From CAWCVR01 sp963799105 (GTDB taxonomy: Bacteria; Acidobacteriota; Terriglobia; Bryobacterales; Bryobacteraceae): DNA of 64,000 bases. The DNA is taken from NCBI GenBank assembly GCA_963799105.1, contig CAWCVR010000002.1, positions 248,001-312,000 of the forward strand. The letters are read 5' to 3'. Every line of letters starts with the position of its first letter. The first letter of the stretch is position 1. Under the pieces are notes generated by a model. That model was not told the DNA's origin, searched no databases, and worked only from the letters and a program-made list of their open reading frames with translations. This document shows positions 17,346 through 26,371 of the stretch, in pieces. Made by a program: the position numbers and the translations under genes.

Positions 17346-19943
17346 ATGACCGTATCCAAACTGCTTCCTCTGGCCGCGCTGACGCTGGGCCTGGTCCCCA
17401 CCTACGCGCAACAACAACCCTTCACCGGCACGCCGGAAATCGAACAGTCGCTCGAACGGCTGAACCAACTGGGCAGCGTGCTGATGATCGCCGCCCATCC
17501 CGACGACGAGCGCACGGGGGTGCTGGCGTACTTCGCGCGCGGGCGCCATATGCGCACGGCATACCTTTCGGTGACGCGCGGCGAGGGAGGGCAGAATCTC
17601 ATCGGCCCGGAACAAGGGCCCGAATTGGGCGTGATCCGGACGCAGGAATTGCTGGCGGCGCGCAAGATCGACGGCGCCGAGCAGTTTTTTACGCGCGCCA
17701 TCGATTTCGGTTTCACGAAGACGGCCTCGGAGACGTTGCAGAAGTGGGGGCACGACCGCATCCTGTCGGATATCGTGTGGGTGATCCGGCGCTACCGGCC
17801 GGATGTGATCGTGCTGGTTTTCAGCGGAACGCCCAACGACGGCCACGGACAGCACCAGGTATCGGCGATTCTGGGGAAAGAGGCATTCACGGCGGCAGCC
17901 GACCCGGCGAAATTCCCGGACCAGTTGAAGTACGCAACTCCCTGGCAGGCCGTGCGGCTGGTGCGAGCCGGCGGGTTCGGCGGTCCTCCGGGCGGGCGCG
18001 GCGGACCACCGCCGGCTCAGGGCGCGGGCGGCGCCCCACCAACCGGCGGCGGACGCGGCGCACGCGGAGGCCGGGGTGGGGCTGGCGGCGGCAACGCGCC
18101 CGGGGAGGCGCCTCCGACGCCGGCGGGTGAGGTGGACACCGGGGCCTACAATCCGATCCTGGGCTATTCATACGAGGAACTGGCAACCCTGAGCCGCAGC
18201 ATGCACCACAGCCAGGGAACCGGCGCCATGCGGCGGCCGGGCGCCAACCCGACCTCATTCAACCTGCTGGCCGGAAGCGCGGCGCCATCGCCCAAGGACC
18301 TGTTTGACGGCATCGACACCACCTGGAACCGGCTGCCGGGAGGCACGGCAATTGGGCCCATTCTGGAGCGGGCCATCCGCGAGTTCGCGCCGGCGCATCC
18401 GGAGAAAACCATCCCGGCGCTGGCCCAGGCGAGGCCGTTGATAGCCGCCATTTCCGATCCGCTGGCGCGGATCAAGCTGGCCGAGTTGGATGAGACGATG
18501 GCCCGCTGCGCCGGCATTTGGGCGGAAGCGCAGGCGCGCGCCTCCGAGGTGACGCCCGGGTCCACGCTGCAGGTGACTACCACGGTGATGAACCGGTCGC
18601 CGGAGCCGGTGTCGCTGGATGGGGCGCAAGTGGAAGGCATCTGGAACGCGGCGCTCGAGGTGAAGCCGGTTAGTTTGGGCGCCAACCAGAGCGCCACGGT
18701 GGAGTTTTCGCGCGCGGTCCCGGAGGGGCAGCCCTATTCGCAGCCGTACTGGCTGGCGAAGCCCGCGGCGGGCGACGTGTACACGGTGGACGATCAGGAG
18801 CTGGTTGGCCTGGCTGACACGCCGCCGGTGGTGCGCGTGAGGCTGAAGCTGACCATCGGCGGCGCGCCCATCGAAATCGTTCGCCCTGTCCACTACCGCT
18901 ACGCCGACCGCGCGGAGGGCGAGCGCACGCGGCCGCTGGTGGTGGTCCCGGTGGTGGCGGTGAATCCGCCCGCCCGCGTGGCGGTGTTTCCGGGAGCGGC
19001 GGCGCGCACGGTGCACGTTTCGGTTAGCGCCAACGTGGCCGATGCCGCCGGAGACCTGCGGCTGGAAGCGCCGGCCGGGTGGCAGGCGGAGCCGCGGAAG
19101 CAGGCCTTCCGGATCGCCGGCGTGGGCGAACAGCGGGAACTGGTGTTCACGGTGACGCCTCCGGCGGGCGAGACCACGGCCGCGCTGCGAGCCGTGGCTA
19201 CGGTGGGCGGCCGCGAAATCTCGTCGGGCATGGAAGTCATCGCCTATCCGCACATCCCGCCGCAGACGCTTTTCCCCGATTCGACCGTCAAGCTGGTGCG
19301 CGCCGATATCCGGGTGACGGCCCGCAAGGTGGGCTACATCATGGGCGCGGGCGACGAGATGCCGGAGGCGCTTCGCCAACTGGGCATCGAGGTCACGCTG
19401 CTGGACGAGACCGAGCTGGAACAGGGCGACCTGGCGCGCTTCGATGCCATCGTGGCGGGCGTGCGCGCTTACAACGTGCGGGCCGGCGTGCGGGCCAACC
19501 AGGCGCGGCTGCTGGAGTACGTGAAAAACGGCGGCACCTACGTGGTGCAGTATCAGACCGGCGACAACTCGCTGAACGTGGGGCCGTACCCGATGACGAT
19601 TCCCGCCGGATCGCGCTACCGCGTGACGGTGGAGGAATCGCCGGTCGAGTTCCCGCACCCCGCGAGCCCGCTGCTGCACGATCCCAACCAGATCGACCGC
19701 GGGAAGGATTTCGAGGGATGGATTCAGGAGCGCGGCCTGTATTTCGCGTCGCAGTGGGACCCGCAATACGAGACGGTGCTGTCGTCGCACGATCCGGGCG
19801 AGGACGCGCTCGAAGGTGGCGAGTTGTGGACGCGCTACGGGAAGGGCGTGTACATTTTCACGTCGTACGCGTGGTTCCGGCAGTTGCCGGGCGGGGTGCC
19901 GGGAGCGTTCCGGCTGTTTGCGAATCTGCTGAGCGCGAAGTAG
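17346..19943 (+). CDS. Secreted PIG-L/LmbE-family deacetylase
   Basis: An 865-residue exported protein. A signal peptide ends near TYAQQ (~21). The N-terminal PIG-L domain (~42-230) has the zinc motif HPDDE (51-55) and the second ligand region NDGHGQH (164-170), as in N-acetylglucosaminyl deacetylases. The domain is split by a Gly/Ala/Pro-rich insert of about 55 residues (~205-260), a feature seen in acidobacterial homologues. The C-terminal half contains an NEW3/CARDB-like beta domain (~400-620) and a glutamine-amidotransferase-like fold (~640-865). The natural N-acyl substrate is unknown. Starts 7 bp after nuoB, so probably cotranscribed. Confidence 0.9.
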   Translation: MTVSKLLPLAALTLGLVPTYAQQQPFTGTPEIEQSLERLNQLGSVLMIAAHPDDERTGVLAYFARGRHMRTAYLSVTRGEGGQNLIGPEQGPELGVIRTQELLAARKIDGAEQFFTRAIDFGFTKTASETLQKWGHDRILSDIVWVIRRYRPDVIVLVFSGTPNDGHGQHQVSAILGKEAFTAAADPAKFPDQLKYATPWQAVRLVRAGGFGGPPGGRGGPPPAQGAGGAPPTGGGRGARGGRGGAGGGNAPGEAPPTPAGEVDTGAYNPILGYSYEELATLSRSMHHSQGTGAMRRPGANPTSFNLLAGSAAPSPKDLFDGIDTTWNRLPGGTAIGPILERAIREFAPAHPEKTIPALAQARPLIAAISDPLARIKLAELDETMARCAGIWAEAQARASEVTPGSTLQVTTTVMNRSPEPVSLDGAQVEGIWNAALEVKPVSLGANQSATVEFSRAVPEGQPYSQPYWLAKPAAGDVYTVDDQELVGLADTPPVVRVRLKLTIGGAPIEIVRPVHYRYADRAEGERTRPLVVVPVVAVNPPARVAVFPGAAARTVHVSVSANVADAAGDLRLEAPAGWQAEPRKQAFRIAGVGEQRELVFTVTPPAGETTAALRAVATVGGREISSGMEVIAYPHIPPQTLFPDSTVKLVRADIRVTARKVGYIMGAGDEMPEALRQLGIEVTLLDETELEQGDLARFDAIVAGVRAYNVRAGVRANQARLLEYVKNGGTYVVQYQTGDNSLNVGPYPMTIPAGSRYRVTVEESPVEFPHPASPLLHDPNQIDRGKDFEGWIQERGLYFASQWDPQYETVLSSHDPGEDALEGGELWTRYGKGVYIFTSYAWFRQLPGGVPGAFRLFANLLSAK

Positions 19944-19986
19944 GGCGGGACGGCGGTGCGGACGGCGCCCGGGGCCCGCCCCGGCC

Positions 19987-21030
19987 TTACTTGGGGAGCC
20001 CGGTGGCGCAGTCCGGGGCCTTGCGGGACTGTTTCTGCTGGTACATCAATCGATCGACGCGGCCGAGCAACTCCGCCATGGTTTCGCCGGGCCGCCACTC
20101 GGCGACTCCCAACGCGGCGTCCACGCGCACCTTGCGTTGTCCGCCGGCGGCGCCGACGGAGTAATCGCCGAACACCCAGCTCTTCACGCGCCCGGCGTAG
20201 TTGTTGGCCTCGGCCTGCGCGCTGTCCAGCACCACCACGAACTCATCGCCCCCCCATCTGCCGATGGTGTCGGAGAGGCGAAAGGTACCTTTCAATTCCG
20301 TAGCAAACTGCTTGAGCACCTGGTCTCCCGCGAGGTGGCCGTAGGTGTCGTTGATATTCTTGAAGCCGTTCAGGTCCAGCATGATCAGGGAGAAGCGGCG
20401 CTTCTGCGCGAGGCGGAATTCGATAGCCGCTTCCACGCCGCGGCGGTTGGTCAGTCCGGTGAGCGGCTCCACCAGCGCGACCCGTTCGGCCTCCTCGATG
20501 CGGGTGTGGCACTTCTCCACTTCGGCACGCAGTTGCGCCACGGCCTCTTTGCCTTCCCGCACCATTTTCCGCACGCAGCTTTTCAGCTCCACGGCGCTCG
20601 CCAGCAATGAAGTTCGGATTTGGGGCAGGTCGTGCAGGTCCGCGATCTTCGAGAGCCGCGCGGAGAAATCCTGGAACTGCGCCTCGTGACGCGAGTCGCG
20701 TTCGCCCACCGCCTCAGCCGTGCCGGCCATAACCAGCAGGAGCTCTTTGAACTCGCCGGTGCGCTGGCGAAAATAGTCGGTTGCCGAGCGCGCCCACTCG
20801 TCGAGTTCCTTTTCCACGCCGGCTTCGGTTTCGAGCACCTGCACGGGCGTGAGGTCGGCCGAGATCCTCTGCTGCAGGTTCGCGAGACTTTGCTGGAGCG
20901 CGGTTCCGGCATGCGGGCAGGCCTGCGCTCCGGTGGAGCCCATGGCTCCCAAAGCGGCGCGATAGCACTCCAGTGCGGATCTCAGCAGCTCGTCGCGGTC
21001 CGAGTCGAGGTATTTCTTGATCGAGATCAC
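19987..21030 (-). CDS. GGDEF diguanylate cyclase
   Basis: Makes cyclic di-GMP from two GTP. The C-terminal GGDEF domain (~195-345) contains the metal/substrate loop GLTNRRG, DLNGFKNINDTYGHLAGD and the active-site signature RWGGDEF (~257-263). No RxxD inhibitory site was noted just ahead of it. The N-terminal ~180 residues are helical and probably form coiled coils; no sensor domain is identified and there is no membrane segment. The frame is open to 21366; a GTG at 21030 (VISIKKYLDSDRDELL) is preferred because sequence upstream looks non-coding, while an ATG at 21162 would add 44 Arg/Cys-rich residues and abut the divergent DUF433 gene. The start is uncertain. Confidence 0.88.
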   Translation of the reverse strand: MISIKKYLDSDRDELLRSALECYRAALGAMGSTGAQACPHAGTALQQSLANLQQRISADLTPVQVLETEAGVEKELDEWARSATDYFRQRTGEFKELLLVMAGTAEAVGERDSRHEAQFQDFSARLSKIADLHDLPQIRTSLLASAVELKSCVRKMVREGKEAVAQLRAEVEKCHTRIEEAERVALVEPLTGLTNRRGVEAAIEFRLAQKRRFSLIMLDLNGFKNINDTYGHLAGDQVLKQFATELKGTFRLSDTIGRWGGDEFVVVLDSAQAEANNYAGRVKSWVFGDYSVGAAGGQRKVRVDAALGVAEWRPGETMAELLGRVDRLMYQQKQSRKAPDCATGLPK

Positions 21031-21162
21031 CTGCTTGTCGTATCGGCCAGGGCCGGAAAACCGTGAGCGCCTCCAGGCATAAACGGCGCGCGCGCCAGGG
21101 GCAGGGCGGACCGGACAGTCTCCGCAGTGGACGCGGCGGCGGCACCCACGTAAACTGGACAT

Positions 21163-21399
21163 ATGGCGGCGTGGCAGGAGTTCCTCAGCAGTATTCCACA
21201 GGTTTGCGGCGGGGAGATCTGTGCAACCGGAACCCGGATTCCCGTCACGGTGATCCTCGACAATCTTGCCGAGGGCGCAACCAAGGATGAGATTCTCGCG
21301 AGCTATCCCTCCCTGAGCGTCGAGCACATCCATGCCGCATTGGCCTACGCGGCGGAGTTGGCGCACGAGGAACGTCTCGTGCCGATACGCGCCCTGTGA
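21163..21399 (+). CDS. DUF433 antitoxin-like protein
   Basis: A 78-residue DUF433 protein with the family pattern GGEICATGTRIPVTVILDNLAEGATKDEILASYPSLS, cited here only for its shape: a conserved G-T-R-I/V-P-V turn followed by a winged-helix region. DUF433 proteins are antitoxins of DUF5615 PIN-like toxins. The stop codon overlaps the GTG start of the partner by 4 bp (GTGA). A -10-like TAAACT at 21151-21156 lies 6 nt before the ATG and there is no clear ribosome-binding site, suggesting a leaderless message. Confidence 0.85.
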   Translation: MAAWQEFLSSIPQVCGGEICATGTRIPVTVILDNLAEGATKDEILASYPSLSVEHIHAALAYAAELAHEERLVPIRAL

Positions 21400-21746
21400 A
21401 GTTCAAACTCGACGAGAACCTCCCTTTCGAACTGGTGACGGATCTTCGCGGCCTGGGCCACGATGCCGATACGGTCGCCGAAGAAGGACTTCGCGGTGCG
21501 GCGGACCCGGCGGTAGTGGATGCCGCGTTCGCCGCCGATCGGATCTTGTTCACGCTCGACAAGGGTATCGCCAATCTCCAGCGCTACCCGATTCACCAAC
21601 ATGCTGGAGTAGTCCTGTTTCGGCCCGACACCTCGGGGCGAGGCGCCGTCATCGCGTTTGTACGCGAGCGGCTACCCAAAGTGCTCGAACTGCGGCTCAC
21701 AGGCCGGCTGACGATTATTGGACCGTCCCGCATCCGGTTTCGATAG
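21396..21746 (+). CDS. DUF5615 PIN-like toxin
   Basis: A 116-residue protein of the Mut7-C/DUF5615 PIN-like group. The N-terminus KFKLDENLPFELVTDLRGLGHDA carries the first acidic cluster (D5, E6), followed by the central acidic DPAVVDAAFAADRILFTLDKG segment where the last Asp sits in the TLDKG strand. This matches toxin partners of DUF433 antitoxins, presumed ribonucleases. GTG start inside the end of the upstream gene implies coupled translation. Confidence 0.85.
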   Translation: MKFKLDENLPFELVTDLRGLGHDADTVAEEGLRGAADPAVVDAAFAADRILFTLDKGIANLQRYPIHQHAGVVLFRPDTSGRGAVIAFVRERLPKVLELRLTGRLTIIGPSRIRFR

Positions 21747-21912
21747 ACTCGGGTACCGCCTGATATTTGGGCGTGCGCCGACCACAGCAATCCCCTTGTG
21801 GCATGACGGTTCACGGGCTCGCTAAGACAGGTTCCTGTCGACAGCAGACCTTCCGCCCAGCGGACCGGATTGCTCCAGTAGACGCCTTCCCGGCGAAGGC
21901 CTGCGTTTCGCC

Positions 21913-23955
21913 CTACGGCTGAGGCAGGGCTGGCCCGACACGCGCACCACCGATCCCGGTCAACTGGACCAGCAGCAACACCAGGCCGAGCAACTGCCCC
22001 CAGCCCGTGAAGCGCAGTTCCGCGGCGTCGTCATAGGTGAACTCGAGGCGGGTGGGACCGCTCGCGCGCGGCTCCGCCACCATTAGGCCAAGCGCATCGG
22101 CGTGCACTGGCGCGGACCGTCCGCCGGCTGTGGCGCTCCACCCCGGCGCGTAGCTCATCTGCACGGAGACGCGTTGCCCGGGCTGAAGGCCGGTCTCGAC
22201 CTCGAATCGACGTTCGTCGATCCAGCGGAGCCGGGCCTCGGGCAGCGAAGCGTCGTCGAGCGCTTCCACGTACGCGATGAGCGGCGCCACGTCGAGCCCG
22301 TGGAGCGGCGCGCGCCGCACTTCCTGCGCGGGCCAGATGACGTGCGCCAGCGAGCCGGAGCGGCCGGGGATGCGGTAGATTGCGTCGTCTCCCTCGCGCC
22401 AGAGCACCGGCATGTGTCCTTCGAATTTCGCCGGGTTGGCGAACGGCTTGTAGGTCTCCCGGCTGTTCGGCCCGGAGACGCCGACGGCGGAGGCGCCGTA
22501 GGCTTTGAGCCACAACTCGGAATAGCGCTCGTCGCGGGCGCCCGCGTTCTGGCCGGAATAGATGGTGTAGAACGCGATGCGCTGCTCCAGGTTGGGGACG
22601 CTCTGGTCGCAGCAACCCACCATCTGCGGCGTATCGGTGAAGAGGTTCATCCAGATGGCGACGCTGCCAGGAGCGAAGACCCGGCCGCCGGGGTTCTCAC
22701 GTTCGAAGGCCTTGGCCATGCGGTATTCGATGGTGTCTTCCACGTGGATGGGCGCGGTCAGCAGGTTGGCGAAGCGGTGGTAGTTCACTAACTGAACGCC
22801 GCAAAACAGGATTCCAGCGGCCGTCAAACCCGTGCGGACGCTGCGCGGTAATCGGTCCCACGCGCGCCACAGCGGGAAGAGGAGCGCGCCCAGAAGAGCC
22901 ATCTCCATCTCCGGCTGGAAGCGGTGCGCTTGCGGCGTTACCGACCACCCGAACCAATAGCGGCCCAACACCACGAAGCCGGAGCACAGGAAGAACGATA
23001 CGAAAAAGCGGAGGGCGGGGTGGGCCCGCGCGCGCTCCATGACGAAATTCGCCACCGCCAGCATTCCAGCCAGGGCCGCCAACTGGGCCCAGTGCGCGGC
23101 GTCGTAGCGGGTGCCGTCCGAGTTGGCCGCGTTGCCGGGAATGGAGAGGAGTACGTCGGGCGGAATCCAGCGGCAGACGAGCAGGTAGGCCGTCACGGGA
23201 ATTCCGGCCGCCGCCAGCCAACGCCATGGCGGCACGGCGCGAGCCTGCGCGAAGAAGTACGCGATCACGGCGAGGGCCAACCCCACGGTGGCCGTCCAAT
23301 TCACCACCATCAGCGCCGCCAGCAGGAGGGCGCCGGCGGCATGAAAGCGCCGCCGCCCGTTGGCCACGGCCTCATGCAGCGTCCAGACGATCAGCGGCAC
23401 GAGGACCAGGCCGGCCAGGTGCGGCGCGTCCCCATATCCGATCAGCAGGAAGTAGCGGCGCGCCAGGGTGACGCCGCCGATGTCGCGGCGCAGGTCGGCC
23501 GCCAGCAGCAGCGATGGCGACGTCAGCGAATAGGCGAGTCCGGTGGCCAGCGCATATCCGCGCGATTTGGTCAGCTTGTAGCAGAGCCAGAACAACGCGA
23601 CCGGCCCCGCCGAGTACGCGAGCGCCGCCACAATGTGGAACGCGCGCTGCGGCGAAAGGCGAAGCGCCATGGCGAGCGCCGCGACGGCGGCGTGCAATCC
23701 CGGCTGGTAGACCCGCACGAAGGGGATGCCGCAGAACCACATGGGAAACCACCGATGGTCGCCGGGGTGGAGCATGAGGTAGCGGCTGATGGCGATGAAG
23801 GAGCCCTCCACCGACCCCATCTGGCCGTAGAAATCCGCGAACCATAGCCGCCAGCACACTGCCGCGTTGACCGCGAACACGAGCGCCATGGCGGCCGCCG
23901 TGCGTAGCGCCGGGGACGGACGCGCGGCGGGCGGCGGACTCGGCGGCGGCGGCAT
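21913..23955 (-). CDS. Large integral membrane protein (GT-C/YfhO-like)
   Basis: A 680-residue polytopic membrane protein with about 10-12 predicted helices in the first ~400 residues and a periplasmic C-terminal domain (~410-650), ending in one more helix near the C-terminus. The early phrase FADFYGQMGSVEGSFIAISRYL, the loop with GIPFVRVYQPGLH and the C-terminal beta domain resemble bacterial GT-C-like or YfhO-type membrane glycosyltransferase relatives with unknown acceptor. The N-terminus is Pro-rich (MPPPPSPPPAARP). It starts 22 bp from the divergent small zinc-ribbon gene. Confidence 0.75.
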   Translation of the reverse strand: MPPPPSPPPAARPSPALRTAAAMALVFAVNAAVCWRLWFADFYGQMGSVEGSFIAISRYLMLHPGDHRWFPMWFCGIPFVRVYQPGLHAAVAALAMALRLSPQRAFHIVAALAYSAGPVALFWLCYKLTKSRGYALATGLAYSLTSPSLLLAADLRRDIGGVTLARRYFLLIGYGDAPHLAGLVLVPLIVWTLHEAVANGRRRFHAAGALLLAALMVVNWTATVGLALAVIAYFFAQARAVPPWRWLAAAGIPVTAYLLVCRWIPPDVLLSIPGNAANSDGTRYDAAHWAQLAALAGMLAVANFVMERARAHPALRFFVSFFLCSGFVVLGRYWFGWSVTPQAHRFQPEMEMALLGALLFPLWRAWDRLPRSVRTGLTAAGILFCGVQLVNYHRFANLLTAPIHVEDTIEYRMAKAFERENPGGRVFAPGSVAIWMNLFTDTPQMVGCCDQSVPNLEQRIAFYTIYSGQNAGARDERYSELWLKAYGASAVGVSGPNSRETYKPFANPAKFEGHMPVLWREGDDAIYRIPGRSGSLAHVIWPAQEVRRAPLHGLDVAPLIAYVEALDDASLPEARLRWIDERRFEVETGLQPGQRVSVQMSYAPGWSATAGGRSAPVHADALGLMVAEPRASGPTRLEFTYDDAAELRFTGWGQLLGLVLLLVQLTGIGGARVGPALPQP

Positions 23956-23977
23956 CTTTGCTACACTAGATTAAGTT

Positions 23978-24187
23978 ATGGCAATTGCAAATGTGAAGCG
24001 GTTCCGGCCCTTTTGCCCGACCTGCAACGAGAATTTCACCCTGATGGCGGTGCTGCCCAAGGACGCCAGCGTCGAGAAGTACCTGGCGGATGCCGTGGCG
24101 CGCCACGATCACAAGGCTTTCAACGAAGCCAAGGTTCTGCACTTCAAGGTGCGCGTCGGCCAGCAGAAGCAGAAGAAGGCCAAGTAG
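23978..24187 (+). CDS. Small CxxC zinc-ribbon-like hypothetical protein
   Basis: A 69-residue basic protein with one CPTC pair near the start (FCPTCNENF) and a Lys-rich tail (QQKQKKAK). The single CxxC could bind zinc in a dimer. An extended -10-like TGCTACACT ends at 23967, 10 nt before the ATG, in a very short intergenic space shared with the divergent membrane protein. No function can be assigned. Confidence 0.6.
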   Translation: MAIANVKRFRPFCPTCNENFTLMAVLPKDASVEKYLADAVARHDHKAFNEAKVLHFKVRVGQQKQKKAK

Positions 24188-24235
24188 CGGAGCGGCGAAC
24201 CCGCGGGCGCTGCCTGCCCCGCCCCGCCGGCCGGC

Positions 24236-25504
24236 TTACCGCGACTGCAACACCGTGGCCGCCCGGACCGCCTCCTGCGACACCGCCGGGTCGGGATCGT
24301 TCGCCAGTTGTTTCAGCGGTGCGATGCTATCCTTGTCTCCGCTGCGCGCCAGCACTCCCGCCAGGGCGATTTTCTCGTCCTTCAATCCGCGCAGCATGGG
24401 GCCGTAGAGCGCCTTGCGGACACCAGCGTCGCGTGCCAGTTCGACCAGCAACGGAAACGCCGCGCCCTTGTACATCGCGGAGTTCAGGTTATTGACGACA
24501 AACTGCAGCGGGCTGAGCAGGCCGGCTTCCGTCCGCCCGTCCAGCACCAGCGCGAAACTCAGCGAGAGCCGCGGCAGGGGCTTGCTTTCGTTCTTCAACG
24601 CCTTTTCCAGCATGGGGACATCGCCCGGCTGCCGCAGCCGGCCGAACCCTTCCGCCGCCGCGGCGCGCATCTTCTCGTCCTTGTCGTTCAGGAATCGCGC
24701 GTAGATCGCGCGGTTCTGTTCGCTCGGCAACATGGCGAGCGAAGTGAGCGCGGCGCGCCGCACCCGGTCGTCGCGCGTGTTGTTCAGCAGATCGATCAGG
24801 TCCCCGATGGCCTCCCGGTTGAGCAGCAGGCCCATGGCCTCCACGGTGGCAATCTGCACCTTCGGGTCCAGGTCCCGCAGGCGGAAACTGATGCGCGGGC
24901 CGGCGGAGGCGTCGCGGATCTTCTGCAACGCCACGATGGATTCGTAGATCACGTCGGTATCCTTCGAGTGCGCCGCTTCCACCAACTGGGGCACGGCTTC
25001 GCGTCCACGCAGGATGCCCAGCGCGCGGGCGGCATTGGCCTGCGCATCCGTCGACGCGCCGTTCGCCACCACACCCGCCAGCGCGGCGATTACCTCCGGC
25101 CGCGGCGCGATGTAGGGATCGATCGCCTGGTCGTTGGTGTCGGTGAACTTCGCCTTCAGCGCATTGCCCACGATGCGCAGCGTGCCGCCGATGCCGTTCT
25201 TCGAATACCCGGGAAGGTAGAAGTTGACCAGGCCGTCGGTGGCCAGCATTTCCACGCGCACATCGCGGTCGCGGGTGGCCAGGATCAACGGGTCGAGGCT
25301 GCGGCCGGTTCCGATGTCGGTGAGTTGCCGGACCACCTCGGCGCGCACTTCCGGGTTGGGATCGCGCAACAATTCCTGCATTTTGGGGATGGCCCCCGAG
25401 CCGCCCTTGGCGATTTCGCGGACGTCCTTCGGCTGGACGGCTTTCTGGGCTGCCAGGGGCGCCAGCACCGCGGCCATGGCGCACACCACTCGATACACGC
25501 GCAT
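24236..25504 (-). CDS. Exported HEAT-repeat protein
   Basis: A 422-residue protein with a Sec signal peptide (~1-19, cleaving near LAAQ) followed by about ten HEAT/PBS-lyase-type helical repeats, recognisable by recurrent phrases such as DPNPEVRAEVVRQL, RDRDVRVEMLA, DLDPKVQIATVEAMG, NTRDDRVRRAALTSLA and NDPDPAVSQEAVRAA. Such solenoids mediate protein-protein binding in the periplasm. No catalytic motif is seen. Downstream it converges on the small zinc-ribbon gene with 48 bp between stops. Confidence 0.85.
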   Translation of the reverse strand: MRVYRVVCAMAAVLAPLAAQKAVQPKDVREIAKGGSGAIPKMQELLRDPNPEVRAEVVRQLTDIGTGRSLDPLILATRDRDVRVEMLATDGLVNFYLPGYSKNGIGGTLRIVGNALKAKFTDTNDQAIDPYIAPRPEVIAALAGVVANGASTDAQANAARALGILRGREAVPQLVEAAHSKDTDVIYESIVALQKIRDASAGPRISFRLRDLDPKVQIATVEAMGLLLNREAIGDLIDLLNNTRDDRVRRAALTSLAMLPSEQNRAIYARFLNDKDEKMRAAAAEGFGRLRQPGDVPMLEKALKNESKPLPRLSLSFALVLDGRTEAGLLSPLQFVVNNLNSAMYKGAAFPLLVELARDAGVRKALYGPMLRGLKDEKIALAGVLARSGDKDSIAPLKQLANDPDPAVSQEAVRAATVLQSR

Positions 25505-25677
25505 GCTTCTATGCTAGCGTGGTTTGCCGCCGGGGCCGTGGGCGGGGGTTGGGGACCGATGGCACGGGGAGCCCAGTCGAGGTCACGGAGTACTGGCGGG
25601 CCGGCCAAGTATCATTAAGTGTAGGTTCTGAGACGGTAACCACGCCAGCTTAGGCGGTTGCCGTGACAGGGGGGCCT

Positions 25678-25902
25678 ATGCTACAAAAGGAACGCATGGA
25701 CCCGATCCTACGCAAGTACGCCAGCTTCGAGGAAATGAAGGCTGACGAATATCGGTACTGGCAAGGCCGGCCCGTGCATGAACGGATGGATGCGGTTGAG
25801 GAAATCAATCTTGCCGCTTACGCGATAAAGGGTATTGAGTTGGGACCGGATGTACCAAGATTACAAAGACCTTTTGTCAGCCTTCCATGCCCATGGCGTT
25901 AA
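25678..25902 (+). CDS. Small partner protein of nucleotidyltransferase
   Basis: A 74-residue protein with the phrase FEEMKADEYRYWQGRPVHER, which is characteristic of small proteins encoded just upstream of MNT-like nucleotidyltransferases in many bacteria. It overlaps the downstream gene by ~50 bp in another frame. The last few residues (VSLPCPWR) look less conserved than the rest. The pair behaves like a candidate toxin-antitoxin unit, with this protein as the probable partner or regulator. Start at ATG 25678 is tentative; ATG 25696 is an alternative. Confidence 0.65.
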   Translation: MLQKERMDPILRKYASFEEMKADEYRYWQGRPVHERMDAVEEINLAAYAIKGIELGPDVPRLQRPFVSLPCPWR

Positions 25903-26371
25903 ATACCTTATTGTGGGGGGATACGCTGTCATCTTTCATGCGCAGCCCCGCGCGACGAAGGACATTGACCTCTTAATAAAGGCGGACCCTGCCAACGCGC
26001 AAGCGACATACGCGGCGCTTGCCGAGTTTGGCGCACCGCTCCAAGACGTACGCCCGGGGGATTTCACCGACCGCAAGGCGTTTTTTCGCTTTGGACACGA
26101 CCCGCGCGGCATCGATATCCTGCCCGATATTCCGGGCGTCGATTTTGACGCGGCGTGGGAACGACGGGTTGAGGGTGTGATTGACACGAAATGCGGCCTC
26201 AAGGCCTTCTTCATTTCCAGGGACGATCTTATCGCCGCAAAACTTGCTTCCGGGCGGACGCGCGACCTTGCCGATGTTGAAGACATCCGCGCGGCGTCGC
26301 GGAGCGTTGAACCGGCAGACCCAAGAAGAAAGCCCCCCGAGCCGGCGCCGGGCGGCGCTAGTCAGCGATAG
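25850..26371 (+). CDS. MNT-like nucleotidyltransferase (DUF6036/AbiEii-like)
   Basis: A ~173-residue nucleotidyltransferase-fold protein. The motif GGYAVIFHAQPRATKDIDLL shows the G-G turn and paired Asp (D-x-D) that define the family active site, with a third acidic residue expected in the GIDILPDIPG strand. Such enzymes are found in AbiEii-type and MNT modules that modify tRNA or partner proteins. A TTG start at 25835 would add five residues; ATG 25850 gives the usual N-terminus MYQDYKDLL. The Pro-rich tail after ~145 (ADPRRKPPEPAPGG) looks like read-through into non-coding sequence. Confidence 0.8.
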   Translation: MYQDYKDLLSAFHAHGVKYLIVGGYAVIFHAQPRATKDIDLLIKADPANAQATYAALAEFGAPLQDVRPGDFTDRKAFFRFGHDPRGIDILPDIPGVDFDAAWERRVEGVIDTKCGLKAFFISRDDLIAAKLASGRTRDLADVEDIRAASRSVEPADPRRKPPEPAPGGASQR

